A stretch of DNA of 64,000 nt from Streptomyces sp. NBC_01428 (GCF_036231965.1 NZ_CP109499.1:8556001-8620000), one strand, 5' to 3'; shown: positions 8,352-17,732, counted from the stretch's first letter. Notes: generated by a model from the sequence alone, not told the origin. Translations and numbers: made by a program.

Positions 8352-8783
8352 CTACCGGGTCGCCGGGGCGGAGGCGAGGGTCTGGACGAGCGCGTCCAGC
8401 CCCTGGGTGTAGATGCCGTGGAACAGCGTCACCGCGTCGGCGTCACTGATGCCGTCGGGGGTGAAGGAGCCGGACCACTCCACGCGGGCCCTGCCCGGCT
8501 CGGCACTCTCGTGCACGGTGAGCGTCGACCGGTAGCCGGTGACCGGGAACGGGGCCCGCAGGATCGAGTAGCTGTAGGTGCGGTGCTCGTCGTCGAAGGC
8601 CTGGAGGCGTTCGACGATCACCTCACCGTCCTCGTTCTCCAGGCGGCGTACCCGACCGCCCTCGCTCAGCTCGCTGACGGGGATGTAGGGAAGCCAGTCG
8701 GGCAGCGAGCCGAAGCCGCCGACGAGCTGCCAGACGCGGTCGGGTGCGACGTCGATGTCGACGGACGCGGTGGTCGTGGCCAC
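8352..8783 (-). CDS. SRPBCC (START-like) ligand-binding protein
   Basis: 143 residues of the Bet v1/polyketide-cyclase-like fold: ATTTASVDIDVAPDRVWQLVG at the N-terminus (read as TTASVDIDVAPDRVWQLVG), a central beta-rich part and a C-terminal helix ending in FHGIYTQGLDALVQTLA. Such proteins bind hydrophobic ligands. It lies 35 bp downstream of the aldo/keto reductase on the same strand, so the two may share a transcript and the divergent LysR regulator. Confidence 0.85.
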   Translation of the reverse strand: MATTTASVDIDVAPDRVWQLVGGFGSLPDWLPYIPVSELSEGGRVRRLENEDGEVIVERLQAFDDEHRTYSYSILRAPFPVTGYRSTLTVHESAEPGRARVEWSGSFTPDGISDADAVTLFHGIYTQGLDALVQTLASAPATR

Positions 8784-8818
8784 GGGAGTCTCCTTCGAAG
8801 CGTGGGGGGTGGCGAGGG

Positions 8819-9835
8819 TCAGGCGGCGGTTACGGGCACGGGAGCGTCCTGGGCCATCAGGCGCTGCGCGCGCAGCTCGGCCCAGAATCCGGCCGGGATG
8901 CTCTCACCGAGGGCCGCCACGTCCTCGGCGATGCGGCTCGGCCTGGTCGCGCCCGGGATCGCGGCGGCCGTCGCCGGGTGGGCGAGGGAGAACTGCAGTG
9001 CGGCGGCCTTGATGCCGACGCCGTGCCGCCGGGCCACCGCCTTGATGCGCTCCACCTTCTCGACGATGTGCGCGGGAGCCTGCTGGTACTCGAAGTGCGT
9101 GCCGCCGGCGAGGATGCCGGAGCTGTACGGGCCGCCGACCACGACGTCGACGCCCTGCTCGGCGGCGGACGGCAGGAGACGCTGGAGGGCTCGGTCGTGA
9201 TCGAGCAGCGTGTACCGGCCGGCCAGCAGGAACGCGTCGGGCTTCGGCTCGTCCAGGTCCAGGGTGAGCTCCAGCGGCTCCACCCGGTTCACGCCCAGGC
9301 CCCAGGCCTTGATGACCCCCTCCTCGCGCAGCTTCTGCAGCACGCGGAAGGCGCCGGTGCGGGCGCTCTCGTAGGCCGCGAGCCACTCGTCCCCGTAGAA
9401 GTCCTGGGCGACGTCGTGCACCCACACGATGTCGAGGCGGTCGGTCCGCAGGCGCTTCAGGCTGTCCTCGACGGACCGCAGGGTGGCGTCGGCGGAGTAG
9501 TCGTTCACCATCTTGTTCGGCCGGCCGTGTTCGAAGAGGCCGCCCTTCTCGCCGAGATCGCGCGCGGCCGGGTCCTCGGTCTCGTCGAGGATCACGCGGC
9601 CGACCTTCGTGCTGAGGACGAAGTCCTCGCGCGGGTGCCGCGCCAGTACCTCGCCGAGCCGCAGCTCGGAAAGGCCCGCCCCGTAGAAGGGCGCGGTGTC
9701 GAAGTAGCGGATGCCCTGGTCCCAGGCAGCTTCGACGGTGGCCGCGGCCTCCTCGTCGGGGATGGCGCGGAACATGTTGCCGAGCGGTGCGGTGCCGAAA
9801 CCGAGCGCTCCGGGCAGAAGCGACGTGATGCTCAT
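8819..9835 (-). CDS. Aldo/keto reductase
   Basis: 338 residues, NADPH-dependent TIM-barrel oxidoreductase. The catalytic tetrad is visible: Asp and Tyr in FDTAPFYGAGLSE, Lys in STKVGR, His in IVWVHDV. It resembles the aldose/pyridoxal 4-dehydrogenase branch. It diverges from a LysR gene with a textbook T-N11-A box between them (9931-9951), implying that this enzyme is the regulator's target. Confidence 0.93.
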   Translation of the reverse strand: MSITSLLPGALGFGTAPLGNMFRAIPDEEAAATVEAAWDQGIRYFDTAPFYGAGLSELRLGEVLARHPREDFVLSTKVGRVILDETEDPAARDLGEKGGLFEHGRPNKMVNDYSADATLRSVEDSLKRLRTDRLDIVWVHDVAQDFYGDEWLAAYESARTGAFRVLQKLREEGVIKAWGLGVNRVEPLELTLDLDEPKPDAFLLAGRYTLLDHDRALQRLLPSAAEQGVDVVVGGPYSSGILAGGTHFEYQQAPAHIVEKVERIKAVARRHGVGIKAAALQFSLAHPATAAAIPGATRPSRIAEDVAALGESIPAGFWAELRAQRLMAQDAPVPVTAA

Positions 9836-9930
9836 GAAGGAATCCTCGTGATGGTGGTTCGGACGGATAAGGGGCCGGATGGCCGATCCGTCGGCCTTGC
9901 GTGTTCGAGGTTAGGATCCCTACATGAGAC

Positions 9931-9951
9931 TGTCCAAGACTTGCTCGGACA
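9931..9951. promoter_or_regulatory. LysR-type box TGTCC-N11-GGACA
   Basis: A perfect 5-bp inverted repeat with an 11-bp spacer begins with T and ends with A, the classic T-N11-A LysR recognition form. It lies 25 bp before the LysR start and 96 bp before the aldo/keto reductase start. Confidence 0.75.
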
Positions 9952-9975
9952 CACTTGAGTCCTCCGAGGTCCTAC

Positions 9976-10893
9976 ATGCTTGACCTGCGACAACTGCGCT
10001 ACTTCGTCGCCGTGGCCGAGGACGAACACGTCGGCCGTGCCGCCGAGCGCCTGCACATCTCCCAGTCGCCGCTCAGCCGGCAGATCGCCCAGCTGGAGAA
10101 GAACCTGGGACTCACCCTGTTCGAACGCAGCCAGCAGCGCATCCGGCTCACCTCCGACGGCAGGGTTTTCCTGACCGAGGCGCGTGCCCTGCTGCGGCAC
10201 GCGGACCGACTGGAGAACCTGGGCCGGCGCCTCGGCCGGGGCGAGGAGGGCGGCCTGTGCATCGGTTACGTCGCCGACGCGATGCACACCGGCGTCCTGC
10301 CCTCCGCCCTGCGGGCCCTGCGCGAGGACCGCCCCGGCATCCATGTCGCTCTCTACGACCAGGAGTCGGCCGCGCAGTTCGAGGGCCTGCGCCAGCGCAG
10401 CCTGGACATCGCCCTCGTCCGCACCCCGCCCGGCGACGACGATCAGGACCTGGACGCGGCGCCCCTGCTCCGGGACCCACTGCTCCTGGTGCTGCCCGCG
10501 GGACACCCTCTCGCGGAGCAGGACGACCTGACCCCCGAGGCGCTCGACGGGCAGCCGTGGATCGCGGTCGGCGACGCCCAGGACCCGGCGTGGCGCGACA
10601 CGTTCGTCGCGTCCTGCGTCGCCTCCGGCTTCACCCCGGACATCCGACTCGACGCGGCCGACCCCCTCACCGCACTCGGCCTGGTCGCCTCCGGCCTCGG
10701 CCTCGCGCTCATCCAGCGGAGCATGGTCCGCGGCACCTCCGACGGTGTCGCCGTCCGCGAACTGCCCTGGTACGAAGGGTCCATCCAGCTGTGGGCCGCC
10801 TGGCACCGCGTCGATCTGCGGCCGGTCGTCGCGGAGTTCCGCGCGACGGTCCTCGCGGAACGCGGCGCCGCACGAGCCGGGACGACGGCCTGA
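9976..10893 (+). CDS. LysR-family regulator (of the divergent aldo/keto reductase)
   Basis: 305 residues. The N-terminal winged helix begins MLDLRQLRYFVAVAEDEHVG and contains AAERLHISQSPLSRQIAQLE; the C-terminal part is a periplasmic-binding-protein-like effector domain. The start at ATG 9976 has GAGG 6 nt upstream. The arrangement (divergent target, central T-N11-A box) is standard for LysR autoregulation with effector-dependent activation. The effector is unknown. Confidence 0.94.
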   Translation: MLDLRQLRYFVAVAEDEHVGRAAERLHISQSPLSRQIAQLEKNLGLTLFERSQQRIRLTSDGRVFLTEARALLRHADRLENLGRRLGRGEEGGLCIGYVADAMHTGVLPSALRALREDRPGIHVALYDQESAAQFEGLRQRSLDIALVRTPPGDDDQDLDAAPLLRDPLLLVLPAGHPLAEQDDLTPEALDGQPWIAVGDAQDPAWRDTFVASCVASGFTPDIRLDAADPLTALGLVASGLGLALIQRSMVRGTSDGVAVRELPWYEGSIQLWAAWHRVDLRPVVAEFRATVLAERGAARAGTTA

Positions 10894-10915
10894 TACCGAC
10901 GCCTTCTACGCCGAA

Positions 10916-11758
10916 CTACGGTCGGCCCGCGCCGGAGCCGCGCGGTGGGCCGGCCGCACGCGCCTCGGCATCCGGATCGGGCTCCACGGTCAGGCCGAGC
11001 AGCCGCATCTCGCGCGCGGACTTGCCGGCGATCTTGCGGCCGAGCAGCGGACGTCCGTCGTCGTGCCGGTACACACCCGCCGGCTCGGCGGCCAGCGGTT
11101 CCTCCCAGCCGCGGTAGAGCGCGGTGAGCCGGACGGTGAAACCGACCAGGAACGCCAGGGGCGCGCTCGCGGCGCGGGGCAGTCCCGCCTGGTCCAGGAC
11201 GATCCAGACCGCACCGGTGAGCGCGGCGATGGCGACGAACCACTCCCCGCGCACGAACTGCTTCGGCGGCACACCGCACGACACGTCGATGAGGAACCGC
11301 CCCGCGGTCGGGCCGACCACGGCGAGGGCCAGCGATCCCAGAACCGGCAGACCCACCTCCACGCCCGTCTGCGCGCCGACGATGGCGTACCAGGGCAGGG
11401 CGAACGAGGTGACGAACTGGAAGAGCCCCTCCCGGAACAACTGTCCCTTGTCGTAGGCCAGAAGATGACCGATGACCCCGGCGATCAGGCAGAGCGTGAT
11501 GTACGACGAGTTCGTGAGTGCGGCCGGCACGCGGCCCACCAGGACGTCCCGGCTCACTCCGCCACCGATCCCGCCGAGCAGCGCCATGAGCAGGATGCCG
11601 ATCACGGTGAAGTTCTTGTAGTGGTCGGGCCGACGGGCGAGCAGGGCTCCGTTGAGCGCGTTCGTGGTCGCCGCCACGAGGTTGATCAGGGTGCCGCCGC
11701 CGGTGAACTCGAACGACCCGAAGCCGACGGTTCCCAGGGCCAGTTGTGTCGCGCTCAC
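10916..11758 (-). CDS. TRIC-type cation channel (UPF0126/YadS-like) membrane protein
   Basis: 280 residues from a GTG start, about seven hydrophobic helices. Two repeats of the family signature are seen, GGIGGGVSRDVLVGRVP and GPTAGRFLIDVSCGVPPKQF, giving the inverted-repeat topology of prokaryotic TRIC channels. These are homotrimeric monovalent cation channels. The C-terminal ~60 residues are cytosolic and hydrophilic. Physiological role here is unknown. Confidence 0.88.
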   Translation of the reverse strand: MSATQLALGTVGFGSFEFTGGGTLINLVAATTNALNGALLARRPDHYKNFTVIGILLMALLGGIGGGVSRDVLVGRVPAALTNSSYITLCLIAGVIGHLLAYDKGQLFREGLFQFVTSFALPWYAIVGAQTGVEVGLPVLGSLALAVVGPTAGRFLIDVSCGVPPKQFVRGEWFVAIAALTGAVWIVLDQAGLPRAASAPLAFLVGFTVRLTALYRGWEEPLAAEPAGVYRHDDGRPLLGRKIAGKSAREMRLLGLTVEPDPDAEARAAGPPRGSGAGRP

Positions 11759-11802
11759 AGGATTCCCCCGGTCGGCTGGGACGAGGCGCTGCGGTCTCCG
11801 GA

Positions 11803-11839
11803 CCCGACCGCCGCGCCCGCAGCGGGCGCGGCGGTCGGG
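11803..11839 (-). terminator. Terminator after the alkylsulfatase gene
   Basis: CCCGACCGCCGCGCCCGC (11803-11820) pairs perfectly with 11822-11839, 20 nt beyond the alkylsulfatase stop. It has no U-tract, as is usual in high-GC actinomycetes. Confidence 0.75.
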
Positions 11840-11858
11840 CGGCGTGCGGCCGGCACGC

Positions 11859-13688
11859 TCAGGGGGTGACGATGGGGAAGTCGGGGTCCGGAGTGTCGAG
11901 CAGACCGACGAGCGTGGTGAGGACCTGGGGGTCGCCCTCGACCTGTACGCCGTCCAACCCCTTGCCCGCGAGGAGCGCGAGCAGTTGCGGCTTCGTCAGC
12001 GTCAGCGTGAGATCGGCCGACGGCGCCGAACCCGCCCCACCGGTCGCGGTCTCGGCACTGCGGTACGTGAGCGCCCCGTTGGACAACTGGATCTGCCAGG
12101 TCCGTCCCTCGTCGGTGAGGTGCCACGTCATGGTGAGTCTCTCGTCCCAGGCACGCGGACCGTCGACGCGGATGGCGAGGGAGTCGATGAGCATGTCGAC
12201 CGTCAGCGCCATGGCCATCTCGGGGTTCGTCGTCTCCAGCGCGGTGTGCGCGACGCTGCCCCGCAGTTCCTGCGCGCCCATCAGGTAGAAGTTCCGCCAC
12301 GGACCGTTCTCGCAGCCGTGACCGAGCCGCTCGTACACACCCGCGAGGGTCTCCTTGGCGTCCGGGTCGTCCGGTGCGGCGAAGACCGCGTGTCCGAGGA
12401 GGGTCGCCGCGAAACGCAGGTCGCCCGCCGAGGCGTACTCCCGGCCCTTGGCGACGAGCGCGGGGACACCGCCGTAGTCGGCGGCGAAGCGCTGGGCCAG
12501 CTCGGTCGGCGGGTGCTCCCACAGATGCGCGGGGTTCCCGTCGAACCAGCCCATGTAGCGCTGGTAGATGGCCTTGGAGTTGTGGCTGACCGAACCGTAG
12601 TAGCCGCGGTTGGCCCACCGGTTCGCGACGGCCGGCGGCAGCTCGATCCGCTCGGCGATCTCGGTCCCGGTCAGCCCCTGGTTGGTCATGCGCAGGGTCT
12701 GGTCGTGCAGATAGGCCCACATGTCCCGCTGCCCGGCGAGGTGTTCGACGATCCGGTCACGGCCCCAGGTCGGCCAGTGGTGCGATGCGAACGCCACGTC
12801 CGCCCGGTCGGCGAACAGGGCGATCGCCTCGTTGAGGTAGTGCGCCCAGATCCGGGTGTCCCGCACGACCGCGCCGCGCAGGGTCAGGATGTTGTGCATG
12901 TTGTGCGTGGCGTTCTCCGCCATGCACAGGGCCCGCCGGTCCGGGAAGTAGAAGTTCATCTCCGAGGGCGCCTCGGTGTCCGGCGTCATCTGGAAGACGA
13001 TCCGCACACTGTCGACGGTCTCCTCCTGACCGGTGTGCGTGATGTCGAGCGTCGGCGGTACGAGGGTGATGGTGCCCTTGGACGTCGTCATGCCGAGCCC
13101 CGCGCTGATCTGCCCGGCGGGCCCCTTGTCCAGTTCGGCGCCGTACATGTAGACGGCCCGGCGGGTCATCGCGCCGCCCGCGTACACGTTCTCCGCGACG
13201 GCGTGCTCCAGGAAACCCGCCGGGGCGATCACCGGCACCGGCGCGTGGCCGTGCGGCAGGACGCCGCGCGAGCCGCCGAAGTGGTCACCGTGCGAGTGCG
13301 TGTAGATGAGCCCCGTGACCGGGCGCTCTCCCCGGTGCGCGCGGTAGAGCGCCAGCGCGGCGGCCGCGTTCTCGGCCGAGATCAGCGGATCGATGACGAT
13401 GACACCCGTGTCGCCCTCGACCAGCGTCATGTTCGACAGGTCCAGGTTCCGGACCTGGTAGATGCCTTCGGTCACCTCGAAGAGGCCCTGCTTGTTGCAC
13501 AGCTGGCTCTGCCGCCACAGGCTCGGGTGCGCGGTGTCCGGACATTCCGCGTCCAGGAACGCGTACGCGTCGCCGTCCCAGACCACCCGGCCGTCCTCGG
13601 CACGGATGACCGCCGGTTCCAGAGCGGCGACGAAACCCCGCTCGGCGTCGTCGAAGTCGGACCTGTCGGCATAGTCGAGAGTGCTCAT
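11859..13688 (-). CDS. Alkyl sulfatase (SdsA1/linear primary-alkylsulfatase family)
   Basis: 609 residues. A metallo-beta-lactamase domain carries the zinc motif THSHGDHFGG near residues 127-136, followed by an alkylsulfatase dimerisation domain (LPPAVANRWANRGYYGS, YQRYMGWFDGNPAHLWEHPP cut as YMGWFDGNPAHLWEHPP) and a C-terminal SCP2-like domain (~490-609). The family hydrolyses long-chain alkyl sulfates such as SDS, releasing sulfate. No signal peptide is seen, unlike Pseudomonas SdsA1, so it is probably cytoplasmic. The start is set at MSTLDYADRS. It diverges from the methyltransferase-like gene. Confidence 0.92.
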   Translation of the reverse strand: MSTLDYADRSDFDDAERGFVAALEPAVIRAEDGRVVWDGDAYAFLDAECPDTAHPSLWRQSQLCNKQGLFEVTEGIYQVRNLDLSNMTLVEGDTGVIVIDPLISAENAAAALALYRAHRGERPVTGLIYTHSHGDHFGGSRGVLPHGHAPVPVIAPAGFLEHAVAENVYAGGAMTRRAVYMYGAELDKGPAGQISAGLGMTTSKGTITLVPPTLDITHTGQEETVDSVRIVFQMTPDTEAPSEMNFYFPDRRALCMAENATHNMHNILTLRGAVVRDTRIWAHYLNEAIALFADRADVAFASHHWPTWGRDRIVEHLAGQRDMWAYLHDQTLRMTNQGLTGTEIAERIELPPAVANRWANRGYYGSVSHNSKAIYQRYMGWFDGNPAHLWEHPPTELAQRFAADYGGVPALVAKGREYASAGDLRFAATLLGHAVFAAPDDPDAKETLAGVYERLGHGCENGPWRNFYLMGAQELRGSVAHTALETTNPEMAMALTVDMLIDSLAIRVDGPRAWDERLTMTWHLTDEGRTWQIQLSNGALTYRSAETATGGAGSAPSADLTLTLTKPQLLALLAGKGLDGVQVEGDPQVLTTLVGLLDTPDPDFPIVTP

Positions 13689-13921
13689 ACGACATGAATA
13701 ACTCGGATGCGCATCAACCCAAACAAACTGCGACACCGGTCCGGGCCGGGGCGTTCCGCGCGGCCGGCAAGGTACGTACGGGCGTGCGACCGCTCCACCC
13801 GAGGAGCACCCCTCGGGGGTCCCCGTGAGCATCCGGCCCTGACCTGCCGGTACGGTGCCTTCCTGCGGCGTACCTCAACCCGCTCGCGGCAGTGGACCTT
13901 CGACGGGGAGCAGGACACCGG

Positions 13922-14719
13922 ATGAGCGCACGTTTCCAGGAACTCGACTGGCAGCCCACCCCGATGGGCGAGATCAGCCTCCGCCGCCGACGCGATCCCT
14001 CGTCGGGGGAGGACGTGTACGAGGTGAAGCTCGGCGACGAGTACCTGATGTCCAGTCTCTTCACCGAGGGCGAGGTCGAACTGACCCGGCTCGGCCTGGC
14101 GGAACTGGCCGAGGGCCCGCTCGACGTCGTCGTCGGCGGCCTCGGCCTCGGATACACCGCCCGGACGGCGCTGGACGACCCCCGAGTGCGTTCCCTGGTC
14201 GTCGTCGACGCCCTGCCGCAAGTGATCGACTGGCACCGGCGCGGACTCGTACCGCTCGGCACGGGACTGTCGACGGACCCGCGCTGCCGCCTGGTGCGCG
14301 GCGACTTCTTCGCCATGGTCACCGGCGGTTCCGGGACCGGCGCCCCAGCGTCGCCGGAGGACACCGGTGTCGCGGAGGACACGGACAGCGGGGCCGACGG
14401 CGCCCCTCATGGGCTGGACCCGGAGAACCCCGGCCGCCGGTTCCACGCGATCCTCCTCGACGTGGACCACTCGCCGCGTCATGTGCTGCACCCCAGCCAC
14501 GCCGCGCTCTACGGTGTGCCCGGTCTGACGGCCCTGGCCGACCTGCTGCATCCCGGGGGCGTGTTCGCGCTGTGGTCGAACGATCCGCCGGACGAGCAGT
14601 TCGGCACGGTCCTCGCCCAGGTCTTCACGGACACGGCCGCCCACGTGGTCGACTTCGACAATCCGCTCCAGGGCGGGACCGCGGCGAACACCGTGTACGT
14701 CGCCCGCCGCCGCGACTGA
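13922..14719 (+). CDS. Spermidine-synthase-like SAM-dependent methyltransferase fold protein
   Basis: 265 residues. The Rossmann SAM motif appears as VVVGGLGLGYTAR and the next acidic strand as LVVVDALPQVIDW; ILLDVDHSPRHVL is a polyamine-synthase-like active-site strand. A Gly/Asp-rich insertion (GTGAPASPEDTG) interrupts the fold. The family is often annotated as spermidine synthase, but residues for putrescine binding cannot be confirmed, so substrate is left open. ATG 13922 has only a weak ribosome site. Confidence 0.8.
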   Translation: MSARFQELDWQPTPMGEISLRRRRDPSSGEDVYEVKLGDEYLMSSLFTEGEVELTRLGLAELAEGPLDVVVGGLGLGYTARTALDDPRVRSLVVVDALPQVIDWHRRGLVPLGTGLSTDPRCRLVRGDFFAMVTGGSGTGAPASPEDTGVAEDTDSGADGAPHGLDPENPGRRFHAILLDVDHSPRHVLHPSHAALYGVPGLTALADLLHPGGVFALWSNDPPDEQFGTVLAQVFTDTAAHVVDFDNPLQGGTAANTVYVARRRD

Positions 14720-14801
14720 CCGCCGATCCGGCGGGCGAACCCGGCTCCGACGCGCCCGCCCGACGCCCGCGGGTCGCGCCGGGACCTCGCGGGCACCCGC
14801 C

Positions 14802-15167
14802 CTACCGGGCCGGTGGGGCGAACTCGGGCTGGTCCAGCAGGCGCAGCCAGCTTCCGTCCGGCTGACGGCGGACGACCTGGGCCCGCGCGCCGGCCCCGTC
14901 CCTCGGCGGCGTCGAGGTCAGTGCGATGTCGCCGCCGACGAGCGTCGGCAGCGGCTGCTCCGGCTCGAAGCGCGGGCCACCGGCCAGCACCTTCTCCCAC
15001 AGTGCGCGGATCGCCTCACGCCCCACCGTGAACTCGCCCGGCGGGTAGGCCATCACGGCGCCCTCCTCGTACAGGGCGGCGACTCCGGCCGCGTCACCGG
15101 CGTTGGACCGTTCGACGAACAGCCGTGTGAGGTCCTCGGGCCGCAGGGCCTTCGCATGCTCCGGCAT
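14802..15167 (-). CDS. SnoaL/NTF2-like domain protein
   Basis: 121 residues with the NTF2-like cone-fold pattern: DLTRLFVERSNAGDAAGVAALYEEGAV then GREAIRALWEKVL then a beta-rich end. The segment from DLTRLF to ALYEEGAV spans residues ~12-38. Proteins of this size bind or isomerise small molecules, or are polyketide-cyclase-like. It diverges from a LysR gene 102 bp away and may be its target. Confidence 0.85.
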   Translation of the reverse strand: MPEHAKALRPEDLTRLFVERSNAGDAAGVAALYEEGAVMAYPPGEFTVGREAIRALWEKVLAGGPRFEPEQPLPTLVGGDIALTSTPPRDGAGARAQVVRRQPDGSWLRLLDQPEFAPPAR

Positions 15168-15268
15168 GGGATTCTCCGCTTCTCGTGGCGTCCGGTGTCT
15201 CTCCAGCGTGGGTTCTCGGCGATCAGAAGTCCAACAGATGGATGTGCTCGGAGCTAGAATTTCCAGTC

Positions 15269-16159
15269 ATGGACCTGAGGCAGCTGGAGTACTTCGTCGC
15301 GGTCGCCGAGGAGCGGAACTTCACGCGGGCGGCCGAGCGCGTCCACATCAGCCAGTCCGGTGTCAGCGCCCAGATCCGCCGGCTGGAGCGTGAGCTCGGT
15401 GCCGAGCTCTTCGACCGCACGGGACGCACCGCCACCCTCACCGTCGCGGGAAAGGCCGCACTCGGACCTGCCCGCGCTGCCCTCGCGGCGGCCGAGGCGG
15501 TCGGCCAAGCGGTGGGGCAGGTGACCGGGCTCATCCGGGGCCGGCTGACCGTCGGCATGGTCACCGGCTGCACGATCGCCCCGCTGTTCGACGCCCTCGC
15601 CGCGTTCCACGAGGCCCACCCCGGCGTCGACATCTCCCTCCTGGAGGACACCTCCGACCGGCTGCTCGAACAGGTACGAGCCGGCGTCGTCGATCTGGCC
15701 CTGGTCGGCACCGCGACCGCCGCCCCCGACGGACTCGACACGCTGACCATCATCAGCGAGCGGCTCGTCGCAGCCGTCCCGCACGGACATCCGCTCGCGG
15801 AACGGCGCCGGGTGACGCTGCGCGACCTGACCGACCACCCCATCGTGTGCATGCCGGCCGGCACGGGCCTGCGGACGGTCCTCGACCGCGCCTGCGCCGC
15901 ACAGGGCCTCCAGCCGGCGATCGCGCTCCAGGCCAGCGCCGCGGACGCCATCGTCGACCTCGCCGCCCGCGGGCTCGGCGTCGCCGTCCTCAGCGCCTCG
16001 ATGGCCGCCGACCACCGCGACCGGCTCACCGCCCGGACCATCGACGACGTCGAGGCACCCGCCTTGCTCGCCCTGGTCTGGAGGGGTTCGGACAACGCGT
16101 CGGTACGGGAGTTCCTCGTGCACGGCAGACGAGCGTTCGGGAAGCCCGGCACCGCGTAG
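15269..16159 (+). CDS. LysR-family regulator
   Basis: 296 residues beginning MDLRQLEYFVAVAEERNFTR with helix-turn-helix AAERVHISQSGVSAQIRRLE and a typical LysR effector domain. ATG 15269 fits the family start exactly. It diverges from the NTF2-like gene. I found no clean T-N11-A palindrome in the 101-bp gap. Effector unknown. Confidence 0.93.
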   Translation: MDLRQLEYFVAVAEERNFTRAAERVHISQSGVSAQIRRLERELGAELFDRTGRTATLTVAGKAALGPARAALAAAEAVGQAVGQVTGLIRGRLTVGMVTGCTIAPLFDALAAFHEAHPGVDISLLEDTSDRLLEQVRAGVVDLALVGTATAAPDGLDTLTIISERLVAAVPHGHPLAERRRVTLRDLTDHPIVCMPAGTGLRTVLDRACAAQGLQPAIALQASAADAIVDLAARGLGVAVLSASMAADHRDRLTARTIDDVEAPALLALVWRGSDNASVREFLVHGRRAFGKPGTA

Positions 16160-16194
16160 GTGTTCCGCGGCGGGATCCCGCCGCAGCGCCACGT

Positions 16195-16758
16195 TCAGGT
16201 GCGGAGCGCCGCGTCGAGAGCCCGGACGAGTGCGCCGACCGGCCCGCCTCCGGGCGGCGCGACCGGCAGGCGGCCCAGCACGGTCCTGACCGCGGCCGGG
16301 GCGTGATCGCGAGCCCGTGCGAGGGCCCCCGCGCCGACGGCCGTGCCATCGGTGCCCGCTGCCGACGCGAGTTCTTCCGCCCTCGCCGCGTGAGCCGCGG
16401 CGCCCAGGACGTGCTTCACCTGATGAGCGCTCGCCCTGGGGTGCAGATAGGCGGCGGCAGCGGCATGGCTCGCCGCACGAGCCGCGTCGGCCGCCGCGGG
16501 GGAGAGGGACGGCTCGCGGGCCGCCTTGAACGCCGCCCAGGCGCTCTGCCGCAGAGCGCCGGTGCGCGGTCCGCCCGCGGCGAAGACGCGGGCCGCGTCG
16601 ACGGCGTCACGCGGGCGGGTGTCGGAGGGAAGGTCCCGTTCGAAGAGGGTCAGCACCGGGGACGCACAGTCGGCGGCGTACCCCGTGATCGCGCGGAGTT
16701 CGTCCTCGGTCAGCTCGATGGTCTCCGGGGCGTTCGGCTTGTTCGGCACGCACGCCAT
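16195..16758 (-). CDS. Putative immunity-type (Imm5-like) protein
   Basis: 187 residues from ATG 16758, almost all helix and Ala-rich. Conserved-looking parts are ELTEDELRAITGYAADCA, FAAGGPRTGALRQSAWAAF and AHQVKHVLGAAAHAARAEEL. These match, from memory, a family annotated as putative immunity protein in actinomycetes. No toxin, secretion gene or polymorphic-toxin scaffold is adjacent, so a stand-alone role is equally possible. The neighbour downstream is the convergent LysR gene. Confidence 0.55.
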   Translation of the reverse strand: MACVPNKPNAPETIELTEDELRAITGYAADCASPVLTLFERDLPSDTRPRDAVDAARVFAAGGPRTGALRQSAWAAFKAAREPSLSPAAADAARAASHAAAAAYLHPRASAHQVKHVLGAAAHAARAEELASAAGTDGTAVGAGALARARDHAPAAVRTVLGRLPVAPPGGGPVGALVRALDAALRT

Positions 16759-16852
16759 CCTCCCCCAGGCCGGCCTTCGGCACGGAACCGCGCCGATCCG
16801 GTCCTTGAACTCGCCTACCCCGTACGGGTGTTGGGCGCCCGGGGTGGGCTGT

Positions 16853-17497
16853 TCAGACGTGCGGTCGCGCCCCGTCGCCGTCCGCCTCCTGGTGGGCGTA
16901 GCGCTGCTCCTGCCAGGGGTCACCGATGGTGTGGTAGCCGCGGTCCTCCCAGAAACCTCGGCGGTCCTCGGTGAGGTACTCCACGGCGCGGAGCCACTTG
17001 GTGCTCTTGTAGCCGTACAGGTGCGGCACGACGAGACGCAGCGGGAACCCGTGCTCGGCGGTGAGGGGTTCGTCGTCGTGGTGTGTGGCCAACAGGGTCT
17101 GGGGTGCCGTGAAGTCGGACAGCCGGACGTTGGACGTATAGCCGTACTCGGCCCACGTCATGATGTGCGTGACCTCAGGTGCGGGCGGCACCAGCTCCAG
17201 GAGGGCCGCGGCGGGGATTCCGTACCACTCGTGGTCGGTGGAGGTCGGCCCGGAGGCGCAGTGGAGATCGGCGATCACCGTCGTGTGCGGCAGGGTGGTC
17301 AGTTCCTCGAAGGTCCAACTGCGGTCGACGCCGCCCCTGGTGGCGCCGAAGACCCGGAGGTTCCAGCGCTCGGGGCGGAAGCGGGGGACAGGCCCGTAGT
17401 GCGAGACCGGCCAGCCGTTCACATGGTGCTGGCCGGGAGGGACACGCCGGGTCCGGTCGGCCGCGGCCTCGACGGTGCTGTGCCGGTCTCTGGCCAC
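16853..17497 (-). CDS. Sulfite-oxidase-like molybdopterin oxidoreductase
   Basis: 214 residues, the catalytic domain of the sulfite oxidase/YedY family without haem or dimerisation domains. The molybdenum-ligating Cys is in ADLHCASGPTS; RLVVPHLYGYKSTKWLRAVE is the conserved end of the cofactor pocket. No Tat signal is visible, so it is probably cytoplasmic or exported with a partner. A molybdate-binding di-Mop protein gene lies 235 bp upstream on the same strand, consistent with molybdenum use. Substrate unknown. Confidence 0.88.
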   Translation of the reverse strand: MARDRHSTVEAAADRTRRVPPGQHHVNGWPVSHYGPVPRFRPERWNLRVFGATRGGVDRSWTFEELTTLPHTTVIADLHCASGPTSTDHEWYGIPAAALLELVPPAPEVTHIMTWAEYGYTSNVRLSDFTAPQTLLATHHDDEPLTAEHGFPLRLVVPHLYGYKSTKWLRAVEYLTEDRRGFWEDRGYHTIGDPWQEQRYAHQEADGDGARPHV

Positions 17498-17732
17498 GCG
17501 GGTGTCCTTTCGTCGCCGGTGTACGGTGACGACCGCCTTCCCCGTGCGGCGCGGATGCTCACCTGCTGTGAGGCGCAGGCCCGCACCGGCGTTTCGACGG
17601 AGTCCGCTCCTGGCGGACCTCCGCCCCGCTCCGGCGCCGGACCGCTCGACGCTCCCACCGGGAGGCGGCGCACCGGACCGTGGCCGGTCATCGTCTCAGG
17701 GACGCCACCGGCACCGGCTGCCCCGGCCCGCG

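Noticed and set aside
11755-12720. Long open frames opposite or offset to real genes, here and throughout
   Set aside because: High GC keeps shadow frames open; they are Arg/Pro/Gly-rich, show no motifs and overlap recognised genes.
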